Shown in pieces: positions 26,024-36,400 of a stretch of DNA of 64,000 nucleotides (the first letter of the stretch is position 1; each line of letters starts with the position of its first letter). Under the pieces are notes generated by a model. It made no database searches. It saw only the letters and a list, made by a program, of their open reading frames with translations, and was not told the DNA's origin. This DNA is from Natronospira elongata. GTDB taxonomy: Bacteria; Pseudomonadota; Gammaproteobacteria; Natronospirales; Natronospiraceae. The position numbers were made by a program, and so were the translations under genes. The stretch spans positions 24,639 to 88,638 of the forward strand of contig NZ_JAYGII010000009.1 in assembly GCF_034931365.1 (NCBI RefSeq), given 5' to 3'.

Positions 26024-26461
26024 TCAGCAGTCGCCTATACGCTCGCCCTCGCTGATGACCTTCATGCTCATCTCGCCCATGGGGGTAACCAGCTTGCCGT
26101 GCATCTCACCGCTCATGGTGGTGCCGTGGAAGCTCATGTTGGCATCCATTTCCACGGACATGCCGGACTCGTGCTCACAGGACATGGAATAGCTCATGCC
26201 CGAGGAAGACACGTTCTGGTCGGTGATGGTGCACTCCTCCACGCCATCCAGCTCGGCGAAGAAATCCCGATCATCGATCTCTTCCTGGGTGATGCACTCC
26301 TGTTCGGTGCTGGTTTCTTCCTGCTCACCCATGGGCCCCCCCTCGAAAGTGGTCACATTGGTGTGTTCCCACATGCCGGGTTCGATATTGGGCGTGTCTG
26401 CCTGGGCCTGGGAACAGGCCAGCGCCAGCAGCGCGGCAATGGCAATCAAGATATTACGCAT
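26024..26461 (-). CDS. DUF3617-family exported protein
   Basis: The 145-residue product has a signal peptide (MRNILIAIAALLALACSQAQA) and then NIEPGMWEHTNVT, the PG.W start typical of DUF3617. An acidic, Cys- and Met-containing body follows (QECITQEEIDD, CTITDQNVSSSGMSYSMSCE, GEMHGKLVTPMGEM). Members are periplasmic proteins of unknown function. The Cys could be a lipobox only in a poor context (LACS), so I treat it as a soluble export. ATG 26461 has AGGAGAG about 6 bases upstream; the longer frame lacks a site. It is monocistronic, between murB and a terminator. Confidence 0.82.
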   Translation of the reverse strand: MRNILIAIAALLALACSQAQADTPNIEPGMWEHTNVTTFEGGPMGEQEETSTEQECITQEEIDDRDFFAELDGVEECTITDQNVSSSGMSYSMSCEHESGMSVEMDANMSFHGTTMSGEMHGKLVTPMGEMSMKVISEGERIGDC

Positions 26462-26545
26462 GTCTCTCTCCTGCTCGTAAGAATTTGCCTGGTCATTGTA
26501 GTGTATTCGTAGCAGTCGGCGCTGGCTGCCCCCCATCTGGGGGGG

Positions 26546-27601
26546 TCAGACAATGCGGGGCTCGGGCTCCAGGCGCAGGCCGAATTCGGCCTCCACACGG
26601 GCCATGGCTTCCTGGGCGGCCGCCCACAGCTCGGCACCAGTGGCGCCACCATGGTTGACCAGAACCAGGGCATGTTGTTCGGCAAAGCCCGCGGCGCCCC
26701 GCCGCCAGCCCTTCAGGCCGCATTGCTCCAGCAACCAGGCAGCGGACAGCTTGCAGCCGCCATCCGGGAGCGGAAACACCGGCAGAGCGGCATGGTCCGC
26801 CTGCAGGGCTGCCGCCCTGGCCGCACTGACCACCGGATTCTTGAAGAAACTGCCCGCATTGCTCAGCCGGGCGGGGTCGGGCAATTTGCGGCGGCGGATG
26901 GCCTCCACCGCCCGGGCCACCGCTCGCGGCTCGGGACGGTCGATGCCCATGGCAGCCAGTTCTTCACGCACACCGGCATATTCCAGTGCCGGCTCACCGC
27001 TGCACGGCAGGTGGAAATTCACGTGGGTGACAACGAAGGCATCCCGTTCCCGCTTGAAACGGGAATCGCGATAATCGAAAGCGCATTCCGGGTGGGAAAA
27101 TTCACGGAATTGCCGGGCCCGCCGGTCCCAGACCGTGACGCTGCGGATGAACCGTTCCACTTCCACCCCGTAGGCGCCGATGTTCTGGATGGGCGCCGCG
27201 CCCACGGAACCGGGAATCAGAATCAGGTTTTCCAGGCCATGATAGCCCTGCTCCAGGGACCAGCGCACAAAGGCATCCCAGTTCTCACCGGCGGCCACAC
27301 GGATCAGGTCACCGTTCTCTTCACGGGATACCCCCTCGATGCCGCGATTGACCATCAGCCAGATACTGCCCGGGAAATCCGCCCTGAACAGCACATTACT
27401 GCCTCCCCCCAGGACCAGATCGCCGTCCCGCGGTGGCTGTGCTTCGAACAGCCTGGGGTCGCTGACACGCAGCAGGCGAGTGGCACGTACCGGCACCGCC
27501 AGGGTATTCAGGGCTGACAGCTCAGCATCCCGGCAAACCTCGAGCCCCGTCCCCTTGTCCCCGTCCTGTGTCTGCCGCGAAACCATGCAATCGCCTCTCA
27601 T
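26546..27601 (-). CDS. murB: UDP-N-acetylenolpyruvoylglucosamine reductase, type I
   Basis: The product is about 351 residues, close to the 342 of E. coli MurB. It reduces UDP-GlcNAc-enolpyruvate to UDP-MurNAc with NADPH and FAD in the cytosol. The motifs are diagnostic: GGGSNVLF, ENLILIPGSVGAAPIQNIG, AYGVEVERF, FDYRDSRFK, KLPDPARLSNAGSFFKNPVV and the end LEPEPRIV. The AYG region and the overall order indicate type I. ATG 27601 has GGGAG about 6 bases upstream; ATG 27586 is an alternative. The frame stays open to 27751 but those residues are unlike MurB. It is divergent from slyX. Confidence 0.96.
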   Translation of the reverse strand: MRGDCMVSRQTQDGDKGTGLEVCRDAELSALNTLAVPVRATRLLRVSDPRLFEAQPPRDGDLVLGGGSNVLFRADFPGSIWLMVNRGIEGVSREENGDLIRVAAGENWDAFVRWSLEQGYHGLENLILIPGSVGAAPIQNIGAYGVEVERFIRSVTVWDRRARQFREFSHPECAFDYRDSRFKRERDAFVVTHVNFHLPCSGEPALEYAGVREELAAMGIDRPEPRAVARAVEAIRRRKLPDPARLSNAGSFFKNPVVSAARAAALQADHAALPVFPLPDGGCKLSAAWLLEQCGLKGWRRGAAGFAEQHALVLVNHGGATGAELWAAAQEAMARVEAEFGLRLEPEPRIV

Positions 27602-27696
27602 CGGCCACTCCCGGCCTTGATTCCCCGCCTCGAACGGGCATGATACCGAAGCCGTGCCAACGATACCCGCCGGTCCCAAGCAGCGGAGCAATGCCC

Positions 27697-27903
27697 ATGG
27701 AATCCCGTCTGACCCATCTGGAAGAAAAACTGGCCCACCAGGAAGCGGCATTGACCGCCCTGAGTGACACGGTCTACGCCCAACAACGGGAACTGGAAGC
27801 CCTCAAGGCCCGCTGCCAGCATCTGTCTGACCGGGTGCAGACCCTGCAAGAACAAAGCGGCGGCTCATCCCCCCAGGGGCATGAGCCGCCGCCACACTAC
27901 TAG
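27697..27903 (+). CDS. slyX: SlyX-family protein
   Basis: A 68-residue, fully helical, coiled-coil protein (ESRLTHLEEKLAHQEAALTA, ELEALKARCQHLSDRVQTLQ) that ends in PPPHY, the hallmark C-terminus of SlyX. The molecular function of the family is not known. GGAG at 27685-27688 is 8 bases before ATG 27697, which is why I prefer it to ATG 27691. It is convergent with the M28 peptidase gene (10 bp between stops). Confidence 0.9.
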   Translation: MESRLTHLEEKLAHQEAALTALSDTVYAQQRELEALKARCQHLSDRVQTLQEQSGGSSPQGHEPPPHY

Positions 27904-27913
27904 CCGGCAGATC

Positions 27914-29509
27914 TCAGTCTTCCGGCTCCCGCGGCATGGGCTTGCGAGGCAGAGACTCGTCCCGCATGGCGGCATGATAGAGGAAGGACGCCAGCACCAC
28001 CGCGGACTGAATCAGGTCATCCCGCTCCACATGGTCCCGGGTGTCCAAGTGGGAATGGTGGGTGTGGGCGAAATAATCCAGGCGATCCTGAATGAACTGA
28101 AAACCGGGAATACCCACCGCGTCAAAGGCCACGTGGTCGGTGGAACCGGTATTGCGGCTGCTCACGGTGGTCGCCCCCAGATCGTGGAAGGGCTCCAGCC
28201 AATTCTCGAAGATCGGCATTGCCGCCACATTCTCCTGAGCGTGGATGCCTCGAATTCGGCCACTGCCATTGTCGAAGTTGAAATAGGCCACATGCCGGTC
28301 ATGCCCGCGCAGGGGCTCGATGGGCCAGGTCGCATCACGCAGGCGGGCCGGTAGGGCCAGTTGCTCTTCGTCCTCGTGCTCGGGGCGAGTGGCGATGTAA
28401 TCATCCACATAGGCTCGCGAACCCAGCAGACCCTGCTCTTCACCGGACCAGAGGCCGACGCGAATGGTCCGCCGGGGCTGAACGCCGATGGCCTGCAGAA
28501 TGCGCACGGCCTCCATCACCACCGCCACGCCCGCGGCATTATCGGTGGCACCCGTGCCCGGATGCCAGGAATCCAGATGGGCACCGGCCATGACAATCTC
28601 GGGATTGCGCCCCCGACCCGGAATCTCGGCCAGGGTGTTGTAGGCCTGAAGATCGTCATCATGGAAACGGGCCTTCACATCGAGACCGATTTCCACTGCC
28701 TTGTCCCGCTGCAGCAAGCGCGCCAGCAGATTGTAGTGTTCGCTGGCCATCTGCACGGCGGGGACACCCGCCTCGGCATCGGCATCATGGGCCGCACCGG
28801 CGCCCGTGCGCACAATGCCGTAATCCCGTGAGCTGATATGGACAGTCGCCAACACGCCCTCTTCGGCGAGGAAGGCATTGCGCTTTTCACGGAAGTGGTG
28901 CATCTGCACCCGCCGCTGACGCCAGTCCGGCCCGGCCTCGCCCGGAATCGGAAAACGCTCCATGTTCTCCAGGGAGTCATCATCATGGCGGTGGAAAGGT
29001 GAGCGCTCCTGCTTCTCGATCTCTCGGGGCTCGTCCAGCAACAGGATCTTGCCTTCCAGCTTGCCCGCGTACTTTTCGAGATCAGATTCATCCTCGAGCT
29101 TGACCCGCTTCGCAGGGCCCTGCACCGGGCCGTCGGTGCCGGGCGTCCAGGCACGAGGATAGATGATCAGAGGGGCCTTGCGGGGAGATGCCAACCAGGC
29201 GTGGCTGTGATCAAAGGACCACCCCTGCCCGAAGTCAAAACCATGCAAGCGGGCATTTTCCAGTCCCCAGGACTCGAGCTGCTCCCGCGTCCATTCATTG
29301 GCCTTGTTCATGCCCGGCGAACCGGTCAGGCGCGGCCCGATGACATCGGTGAGATAGTCCAGGGTATCCATCACCTGAGAGTGATGCAGACCCTCGTGAC
29401 GAATCTCGTTGACCACGTCCAGATCGACTTCCGCCTGGGCCGGGGCCATCCAGGTACTCACACCTAGAATCAAACCAGCACTCAAGCCACTTGCCCAATG
29501 CTTAACCAT
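27914..29509 (-). CDS. exported M28-family zinc aminopeptidase
   Basis: The 531-residue product has a signal peptide (VKHWASGLSAGLILGVSTWM, ending APAQA). A PA-like insert of about 130-260 follows, then the M28 catalytic domain with zinc-binding residues in AGAHLDSWHPGTGATDNAAG (H and D), LWSGEEQGLLGS (two Glu) and NTGSTDHVAFD (H). It should trim peptides in the periplasm or outside the cell. ATG 29509 has AAGGAG about 9-10 bases upstream. It lies alone, opposite the TonB-receptor pair, across a 417-bp region. Confidence 0.9.
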   Translation of the reverse strand: MVKHWASGLSAGLILGVSTWMAPAQAEVDLDVVNEIRHEGLHHSQVMDTLDYLTDVIGPRLTGSPGMNKANEWTREQLESWGLENARLHGFDFGQGWSFDHSHAWLASPRKAPLIIYPRAWTPGTDGPVQGPAKRVKLEDESDLEKYAGKLEGKILLLDEPREIEKQERSPFHRHDDDSLENMERFPIPGEAGPDWRQRRVQMHHFREKRNAFLAEEGVLATVHISSRDYGIVRTGAGAAHDADAEAGVPAVQMASEHYNLLARLLQRDKAVEIGLDVKARFHDDDLQAYNTLAEIPGRGRNPEIVMAGAHLDSWHPGTGATDNAAGVAVVMEAVRILQAIGVQPRRTIRVGLWSGEEQGLLGSRAYVDDYIATRPEHEDEEQLALPARLRDATWPIEPLRGHDRHVAYFNFDNGSGRIRGIHAQENVAAMPIFENWLEPFHDLGATTVSSRNTGSTDHVAFDAVGIPGFQFIQDRLDYFAHTHHSHLDTRDHVERDDLIQSAVVLASFLYHAAMRDESLPRKPMPREPED

Positions 29510-29629
29510 TTCCCGAATCTCCTTGTGCAACGGAATGGGGATAGTAGCAACTAAACGAAATCGGTCGTAGAAATGGCGTTCTTTTGGCGCAACATTCCCG
29601 AATGATCACCGCTCAAACCACCCCTACTC

Positions 29630-29639
29630 TTCGTACGAA
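29630..29639. promoter_or_regulatory. TTCGTACGAA palindrome (copy 1), possible operator
   Basis: A perfect 10-bp palindrome in the AT-rich gap upstream of the first TonB receptor. The core TCGTACGA recurs at 33325-33332 before the second receptor and at 36781-36788 after it. It could bind a dimeric regulator; no regulator gene lies next to it. Confidence 0.4.
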
Positions 29640-29703
29640 CGACTTCTATTTTAGCGCTCGAATCAGTTAATTAGATTTTTTTTCGATTTATTGACTCAAA
29701 TCA

Positions 29704-29750
29704 GTTTGCACAAATACCCACCTGTGATATTAAAGCAACAGCACGGATGC
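29704..29750 (+). promoter_or_regulatory. promoter and conserved leader block of TonB receptor 1
   Basis: TTGCAC (29706-29711), a 16-bp spacer and TATTAA (29728-29733) form a plausible sigma-70 promoter. The block CTGTGATAT(T/C)AA(A/T)GCAACA followed by GCACGGATGCT is shared with the region before receptor 2 at the same spacing, although the DNA on both sides has diverged. A 5' leader of about 185 bases would follow. Confidence 0.55.
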
Positions 29751-29926
29751 TGCCGCGCTCGACCAGGGGTGGCCTCGACCTCAGCAATATTGAGGACCGA
29801 CACCGGACGAGCGATCCAGTCGGCCGGACAAGAACCGTCCGGTCACCGCTCACTGCCTGACCACGGAAGACAGCAAAGAGTTCGTTGCAAGCCTGAAAAA
29901 TGCTCACAGCTAGGGAGTAATCCGAT

Positions 29927-32900
29927 ATGAAACCCGACAACCCTTTACGCCGCGCGATTCGTCTGGCGTTGTTGTCCGGCATGGCCGCGGCGCTCGCCGC
30001 CCCCATGGCCATGGCTCAAAACAACGATAACGACGAGGAAGAAGAACTTCGGGAACTGGACCGTGTCCGCGTGACCGGTACCCGCATTACCCGCGAAGGC
30101 ATCGACACCCACTATCCCGCCCTCAGCATTTCCAGCCAGGAACTTGAGGACCGGGGCTTTACCAATGTGGCCGATGCCCTGAATGAACTGCCCAGCTTCG
30201 GTGCACCGCCCATCACCCCCGATGGCACCCAGAACACCTTCAACCTGGGCCAGAACTTCGTTGACTTCCTGGGCCTGGGCTCCCAGCGGACCCTGACCCT
30301 GGTCAACGGCCGCCGCTTCGTGTCCCAGAATACTCCCAGCATCTTCGCCGCCTCCGGTGGCCTGCAGGTCGACTTCAACGTCATCCCCGTGGCCATGGTG
30401 GATCGCATTGAAGTCATCGGCATCGGTGGTGCGCCGATCTATGGCTCCGACGCCATTGCCGGCACCATCAACGTCATCCTCAAGGATGACTACGAAGGCG
30501 TTGACTTCAGTCTCCAACGCGGAATCACCGCCGAAAGTGACGCCCAGACCGACATGTTCTCCTATGTGGCCGGGGCCAACATGTTCGACGGTCGCGGCAA
30601 TGTGACCTTCTCCGTGGAGTGGTTCAATCAGGAAGGCCTGGAAGGCACTGCCCGCCCGGACCTGCTTGCTTCCGAGAACAACTGGTTCTGGGGTGTTGAC
30701 CCCGACGGGGTTCGTCGCCTCTACAACGACTCCCGCATGAACCTGTTCGCCTTCGGTGGCCTGGTCAGCCCTGGCTTCCAGACCGTTCCCAGCTTTGGCA
30801 TCGGCGCCATGCCGAATGACGGCGTGTTCTACCAGTTCGACGAAAACTCGGACCTGGTCCCCTTCCAGCCGGGCACCCCACACCCCAACAGCGCCTTCTT
30901 TGCCATTGGGGGTGATGGCGCGGACTTCTTCCGGGAAGTGGAACAGCTTCGCTCCCCGCTGGAGCGTAAGGTCATCACCAGCTCCATGAACTATGACCTG
31001 ACCGATGACGTGCGCTTCTCCTCGGATTTCCTGTTCTCCGAGTCCAGCGCTACCGAGCTCACCAGTCAGGGTGGTTTCCAGACCTGGGCCTTTGGCGGAA
31101 CCAGTGGCCCGCTGTTCTTTGAATCCGACCATCCATTCCTGTCCGATCAGGCTCAACAACTGCTGGCGGACAACGGCCTACCCGGCTTCTGGTTGCACCG
31201 CTTCAATAACGACATCATCGACCCCTCCAGCTCCCGGGAACAGAACGTGTGGCGCTGGACCGCGGGCCTGGACGGTGAGATCTTTGCCGGCAATCGCCGC
31301 TTTGACTGGGATGTCTCGGTTGTGGCCGGTGAAAGCAAGGCCGAGACACGAGACGAGGGCATCATTGACGGTCGCTTCATCAATGCACTCGACGTCCGCG
31401 TACTGACCCAGGATGATCTGGATGCGGTGGATCCCAACGATCTGCTGGCCATCTCAGGCACCGATACCGCGGACGTGGGCGACATGATCTGTGAGTCGGT
31501 TTATCAGGCCGCTCTCGGAAACGTGACCGGTGTCAGCGGCTCTGGTATCACGGCCGAGAACATTCCCTTCGTTGACGGCTGTATTCCGCTCAACCTCTTT
31601 GGCGAGGGTGTGCGAGATCCGGCGGCCCGCGACTGGGTAACCGGCGATCGCATGACGCAAACGCGGATTGGCCAGGCCATCTATACCGCCAACTTCGGTG
31701 GCGATCTCTTCGAACTGCCCGGTGGCATGTCCGCCTTCAACGTGGGTTATGAAACCCGCCGCGAAGACGCTCGCTTCATCCCCGGATTGGGCACCGAAGT
31801 ACCGCTGACGCGTTCGGCACCCTTCGCGGAAACCGGCGGCAGCTACAAGACCGACGAGTTCTACGGTGAGCTGTTCTTCCCGGTCTTCGGCCCGGGTAAC
31901 CAGGTACCACTGGCACATCGCCTCGAGTTCAACGCCGCTGTGCGTGAAATCGAAAACAATCTGGCCGGTGATGCCACCGTGTGGTCCCTGGGCGGTGTCT
32001 GGGCTCCGGTCCGTGACGTTGCCATCCGTGGTAACTACACCGAGTCCATTCGCGCACCGTCCCTGGTGGAGCTGTTCGCACCCCAGACCCAGGTGTTCAG
32101 CTTCGCCAATGACCCCTGTGACTTCCGCTTTGTGGACTCCGGTCCCGATCCGGACACTCGCCGGGAGAACTGTGAGCAGGACCTGGGTGAGGATCCGGAT
32201 GGCTTCACCTCCGAGATCGTCAACGCCACCGGCGTGGGCCGTTCCGGCGGTAACCCCGACCTCGAGAATGAGTTCGCCGAATCCTATGCCCTGGGCGTGA
32301 CCTTCGAGCCTCGCTGGGTGGACAACCTGGTCCTGACCACGGACTACTACCACATCGAGATCGAGGACGCGATCACCAGTCTGAGCCTGACAGACCTGAT
32401 GGAGGCCTGTTACGACTCACCTGACTTCCCCATCCCGGCCTGTAACTCCTTCACCCGTGATGAGGACGGCCAGGTGGCGGACTTCCTGACCGGTCAGACC
32501 AACGCCCAGGAGTTCCGTCTTACTCAGCTAAACGTGGGTCTGCAGTACCGCTTTGACGTGTCCGACTTCTTCGGTCTTTTCTCCGAAGGCATGGGCGCAC
32601 GTGACATGGGTACTCTGGGGCTCAACACCCGTTTCTCGCAGACTCGTGACCGCACCACCTCGGTGGCCGGTGACGAGGCCCCGCGCCAGGTGGGTGGCTT
32701 TGGCCAGCCCAAGAACCGGGCCATTGTCGATACCACCTGGACCCGCGGCGACTGGCGCGTGTTCTGGCGGACCGACTGGACCCGTCGCCCGCGCATCGAT
32801 CCGCGTCTCGACAACATCTATCACGATGAGGACGGCCGCGGTGTGATCCGGACCCGTTCACGGCATATCCACAATGCCTCCGTGTCCTACAACTTCGGCC

Positions 32901-33058
32901 GCTGGGCCGACTGGGCACCGCAAAGCACTGTGATTCAGTTCACCGTGAACAACCTTTTCGATCGCGAGCCCAACAGGATCGAAAATGCGTCCGGTCATTT
33001 CGGCATGGATGAAATCCTGGGCCGCCGTTATCAGCTCACCCTCCGGGGTAGCTACTGA
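29927..33058 (+). CDS. TonB-dependent outer-membrane receptor (tandem copy 1)
   Basis: The 1043-residue product has a signal peptide (RRAIRLALLSGMAAALAAPM, ending AMAQ), an acidic linker and a TonB-box-like start LDRVRVTGTRI. The plug domain (about 60-180) has NVADALNELPSFG, NGRRFVSQN, MVDRIEVIGIGGAPIYGSDA and IAGTINVILK. The 22-strand barrel ends in GRRYQLTLRGSY with the C-terminal aromatic. It should take up a siderophore, peptide or glycan ligand by TonB energy; the ligand is not readable. A pair of cysteines (NDPCDFRF, RENCEQ) may form a disulphide in an outer loop. It is followed by a terminator and a close paralogue. GGGAG precedes the ATG. Confidence 0.94.
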   Translation: MKPDNPLRRAIRLALLSGMAAALAAPMAMAQNNDNDEEEELRELDRVRVTGTRITREGIDTHYPALSISSQELEDRGFTNVADALNELPSFGAPPITPDGTQNTFNLGQNFVDFLGLGSQRTLTLVNGRRFVSQNTPSIFAASGGLQVDFNVIPVAMVDRIEVIGIGGAPIYGSDAIAGTINVILKDDYEGVDFSLQRGITAESDAQTDMFSYVAGANMFDGRGNVTFSVEWFNQEGLEGTARPDLLASENNWFWGVDPDGVRRLYNDSRMNLFAFGGLVSPGFQTVPSFGIGAMPNDGVFYQFDENSDLVPFQPGTPHPNSAFFAIGGDGADFFREVEQLRSPLERKVITSSMNYDLTDDVRFSSDFLFSESSATELTSQGGFQTWAFGGTSGPLFFESDHPFLSDQAQQLLADNGLPGFWLHRFNNDIIDPSSSREQNVWRWTAGLDGEIFAGNRRFDWDVSVVAGESKAETRDEGIIDGRFINALDVRVLTQDDLDAVDPNDLLAISGTDTADVGDMICESVYQAALGNVTGVSGSGITAENIPFVDGCIPLNLFGEGVRDPAARDWVTGDRMTQTRIGQAIYTANFGGDLFELPGGMSAFNVGYETRREDARFIPGLGTEVPLTRSAPFAETGGSYKTDEFYGELFFPVFGPGNQVPLAHRLEFNAAVREIENNLAGDATVWSLGGVWAPVRDVAIRGNYTESIRAPSLVELFAPQTQVFSFANDPCDFRFVDSGPDPDTRRENCEQDLGEDPDGFTSEIVNATGVGRSGGNPDLENEFAESYALGVTFEPRWVDNLVLTTDYYHIEIEDAITSLSLTDLMEACYDSPDFPIPACNSFTRDEDGQVADFLTGQTNAQEFRLTQLNVGLQYRFDVSDFFGLFSEGMGARDMGTLGLNTRFSQTRDRTTSVAGDEAPRQVGGFGQPKNRAIVDTTWTRGDWRVFWRTDWTRRPRIDPRLDNIYHDEDGRGVIRTRSRHIHNASVSYNFGRWADWAPQSTVIQFTVNNLFDREPNRIENASGHFGMDEILGRRYQLTLRGSY

Positions 33059-33095
33059 TGCGGTAAGCCTTGGATAGCTAGACCCTCCAAGCGGG

Positions 33096-33131
33096 ACGGG
33101 CCCACTGCCAGGCAGTGGGCCCGTTTTTTTT
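33096..33131 (+). terminator. terminator after TonB receptor 1
   Basis: Stem ACGGGCCCACTGCC (33096-33109), a minimal loop, stem GGCAGTGGGCCCGT (33111-33124), then a run of T. It separates the two receptor genes into independent transcripts. Confidence 0.92.
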
Positions 33132-33275
33132 GCCCACGACGGCCGATTCTTGCGCAACAGGCTTTGGAAAAGGCCAGCGTGTTGCATCGTCGCAACGCAA
33201 GAGCGCCCTTCCTGGCCCCCATTCCAGGCCTTTTCGCCTCAATTTCTGGCAGACGCAACAAAATAGCCAAAAAGT

Positions 33276-33333
33276 GTTTGCTACGAAAGCAATCTGTGAT
33301 ATCAATGCAACACGCACGGATGCTTTCGTACGA
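33276..33333 (+). promoter_or_regulatory. promoter block of TonB receptor 2 with TTCGTACGA site
   Basis: TTGCTA (33278-33283), a 16-bp spacer and TATCAA (33300-33305) match the layout before receptor 1. The same CTGTGATAT..AA.GCAACA and GCACGGATGCT block follows. Here a TTCGTACGA palindrome copy (33324-33332) directly abuts the block, downstream of the presumed start, a position that would suit a repressor. Confidence 0.5.
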
Positions 33334-33492
33334 CATATGAGGGCGGTATCTCTTATCGCCGCCCCGGCAACCGACATGTCAGGCCACGCCAGCTACCCCG
33401 CCGCTCGGGGCTCACGCATCCATGGACTGGATCGGAAACTGGCACGGCCACGGCAGGTTAATTAACCATCGCTTGAGAGGGAGTAATTTGCC

Positions 33493-36400
33493 ATGAACCT
33501 TACCGATCCATTGCGGCGCTCCATACGCATTGCGCTGCTGTCCGGCATGGCCGCGGCCCTGACCGCACCCATGGCCATCGCCCAGGACAATGACGAGGAT
33601 GAGGAGGAGTTGCGGGAACTGGACCGTGTCCAGGTCACCGGCTCACGAATCACTCGCGAGGGCATCGACACCCATTACCCCGCCCTGAGCATCTCCAGTC
33701 AGGAGCTCGAGGACCGGGGCTTCACCAATGTGGCCGATGCCCTGAACGAAATGCCGGCCTTCGGCACCCCGCCGGTCTCCGACACCGGCACCCAGAACAG
33801 CTTCAACCTGGGTCAGAACTTCGTTGACTTCCTCGGCCTGGGCGCCCAGCGGACCCTGACCCTGGTCAATGGCCGCCGTTTCGTGTCCCAGAACAGCCCC
33901 AGCATCTTCGCCACCTCCGGTGGCCTGCAGGTGGACTTCAACGTGATCCCCGTGGCCATGGTGGACCGCATTGAGGTTGTGGGCATCGGCGGTGCGCCCG
34001 TTTACGGCTCCGACGCCATTGCCGGCACCATCAACGTCATCCTCAAGGATGACTACGAGGGCGTGGATTTTGCCCTGCAAACCGGCACCACCGAAGAGGG
34101 CGGCGGCGACTTCGACCAGTTCTCCTACGTCGCGGGTGCCAACATGTTTGATGGCCGCGGCAACGTGACCATGTCCATCGAATGGTTCAACCAGGACGGC
34201 ATGGATCGCTTCGAGCGTGGTGACCTCTATGACCCGGAGAATTCCTGGGGTTGGGGCACCTTTGGTGATCAGACTCGCCGCCTGTTCAATAACGAGCGGA
34301 CCAATGTCTTTACCAATGCCGGCCTTGCCAGTCCCGAGTTCCAGGTCATTCCGACCTTCGGGCTGGGTTCCTTTGGAGATGGCAACTTCTACCAGTTCAA
34401 TGAGAACTCCGATCTGGTGGAATTCACGCCCGGCCAGCCTGCCCCCGACAACCGGGGCGCCTTCTGGGCCATTGGCGGTGACGGTGACGCTTTCTTCCAG
34501 CAGACCGACCAGATCCGTTCTCCGCTGGAGCGCAAGGTAGTCACCACCACCATGAACTATGACATCACCGACGATGTCCGCTTCTCCTCGGACTTCCTGT
34601 TCGCCGAGTCCGAGGCGGAAGAGCTGAGCAGTCAGGGTGGTTTTCAGACCTTTGCCTTTACCGGTACCAGCGGCCCCCTGTTGCTGCCCACGGACCACCC
34701 CTTCCTGTCCGACCAGGCCCAGCAGGTGTTCGCCGACAACAACATGGACACCTTCTGGATGCATCGTTTCAACAACGACATCATCGATCCCTCCAGTCAG
34801 CGTGACCAGCATGTCTGGCGTTGGACCGCCGGCTTCGATGGCGACATCTTCGCCGGCGACCGCCGCTTTGAGTGGGACGTCTCCGCCGTGGTGGGCCGTT
34901 CCGCCGGTGAAACTCGGGACGAGGGCATCATCGACGGTCGCTTCATCAACGCACTGGATGCAGTCGAGCTGACCGACGGCATGATCGCTGACCTGCAAGG
35001 TCAACTGGGTGTGGACGATGCCGACGCGGTGGAGCTGGCACTGCTGCAGTTCTCCGGCACTGATTCCGCTCAATCGGGCGACATCGTCTGTCAGGCCGTC
35101 ATTGACGCGGCCCTGGGCGACATCACCGGTGTGAGCGGCAGTGGAATCACCGCCGAGAACATGCCCTTCGTGGATGGCTGTCAGCCGCTGAACATCTTCG
35201 GTGAAGGCGTGGCCGACCCGGGTGCCCGTGACTGGGTGACCGGTGACCGCATGACCCAGACCCGGATCAACCAGAACATCTTCACCGCCAACTTCGGCGG
35301 CGACATGTTCGAACTGCCGGGTGGCATGTCGGCCTTCAACCTCGGTTTCGAAACCCGTAAGGAAGAAGCGCGCTTCATCCCGGGCCTGGGCACGGAAGTG
35401 CCACTGACCCGTTCCGCGCCCTTCGCCGAAACGGGCGGCCGCTACACCACCGAGGAATACTACGGCGAGTTCTTCCTGCCCATCCTCGGCCCGCAGAACC
35501 AGGTGCCCTTCGCTCATCGCCTGGAACTGAACGCTGCCGTTCGTGAGATCGAGAACGACCTGGCCGGTGATGCCACTGTCTGGTCCGTTGGCGGTGTCTG
35601 GTCACCGGTGCGTGACCTGACTGTCCGTGGCAACTACACCGAGTCCATCCGGGCGCCGTCCCTGGTCGAGCTGTTCGCCCCGCAAACCCAGGTGTTCAGC
35701 TTCGCCGACGACCCCTGTGACCAGGACTTCGTGGACACGGGGCCCGACCCGGATCAGCGTCGTGCCAACTGTGCCGAGAGCCTGGGTGTGGATCCGGATG
35801 ACCTGGATGACTTCACCTCCGACATCACCCTCGCAACGGGTATTGGCCGCTCCGGTGGTAACCCCGACCTCAATAATGAAACTGCAGAGTCCTATGCTCT
35901 GGGCCTGACCTTCGAGCCCCGCTGGGTCGATAACCTGGTCCTGACCGCGGACTACTACAACATCGAGATCGAGGATGCCATCACCAGCCTGACCCTGACC
36001 GATCTGATGGAAGCCTGTTACGACGCCACTGATTTCCCCAATCAGGCTTGTGACGCTTTCACCCGTGACGACGAGGGTCAGGTGGTTGACTTCCTGACCG
36101 GTCAGACCAATGCCCAGGAGTTCCGCCTCAGCCAGGTGCATGTCGGCGCCCAGTATCGCTTCGACATCGCCGACTTCATGGGCATGTTCTCCGAAGGCAT
36201 GGGTGCACGTGACATGGGTACCCTGGGTCTGAACATGCGCTTCACCCAGACCCGTGACCGCACCACTTCGGTGGCCGGTGACGAGGCACCGGAGCAGGTG
36301 GGTGGCTTCAGCCAGCCGCGCAACCGGGCGATTGTCGATACCACATGGACCCGCGGTGACTGGCGCGTGTTCTGGCGGACCGACTGGATGCGTCGTCCGC

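Noticed and set aside
29945..35517. Two long minus-strand frames opposite the TonB receptors
   Set aside because: Both have the His/Gly/Val-rich make-up of antisense shadows and lie opposite clear receptor genes.
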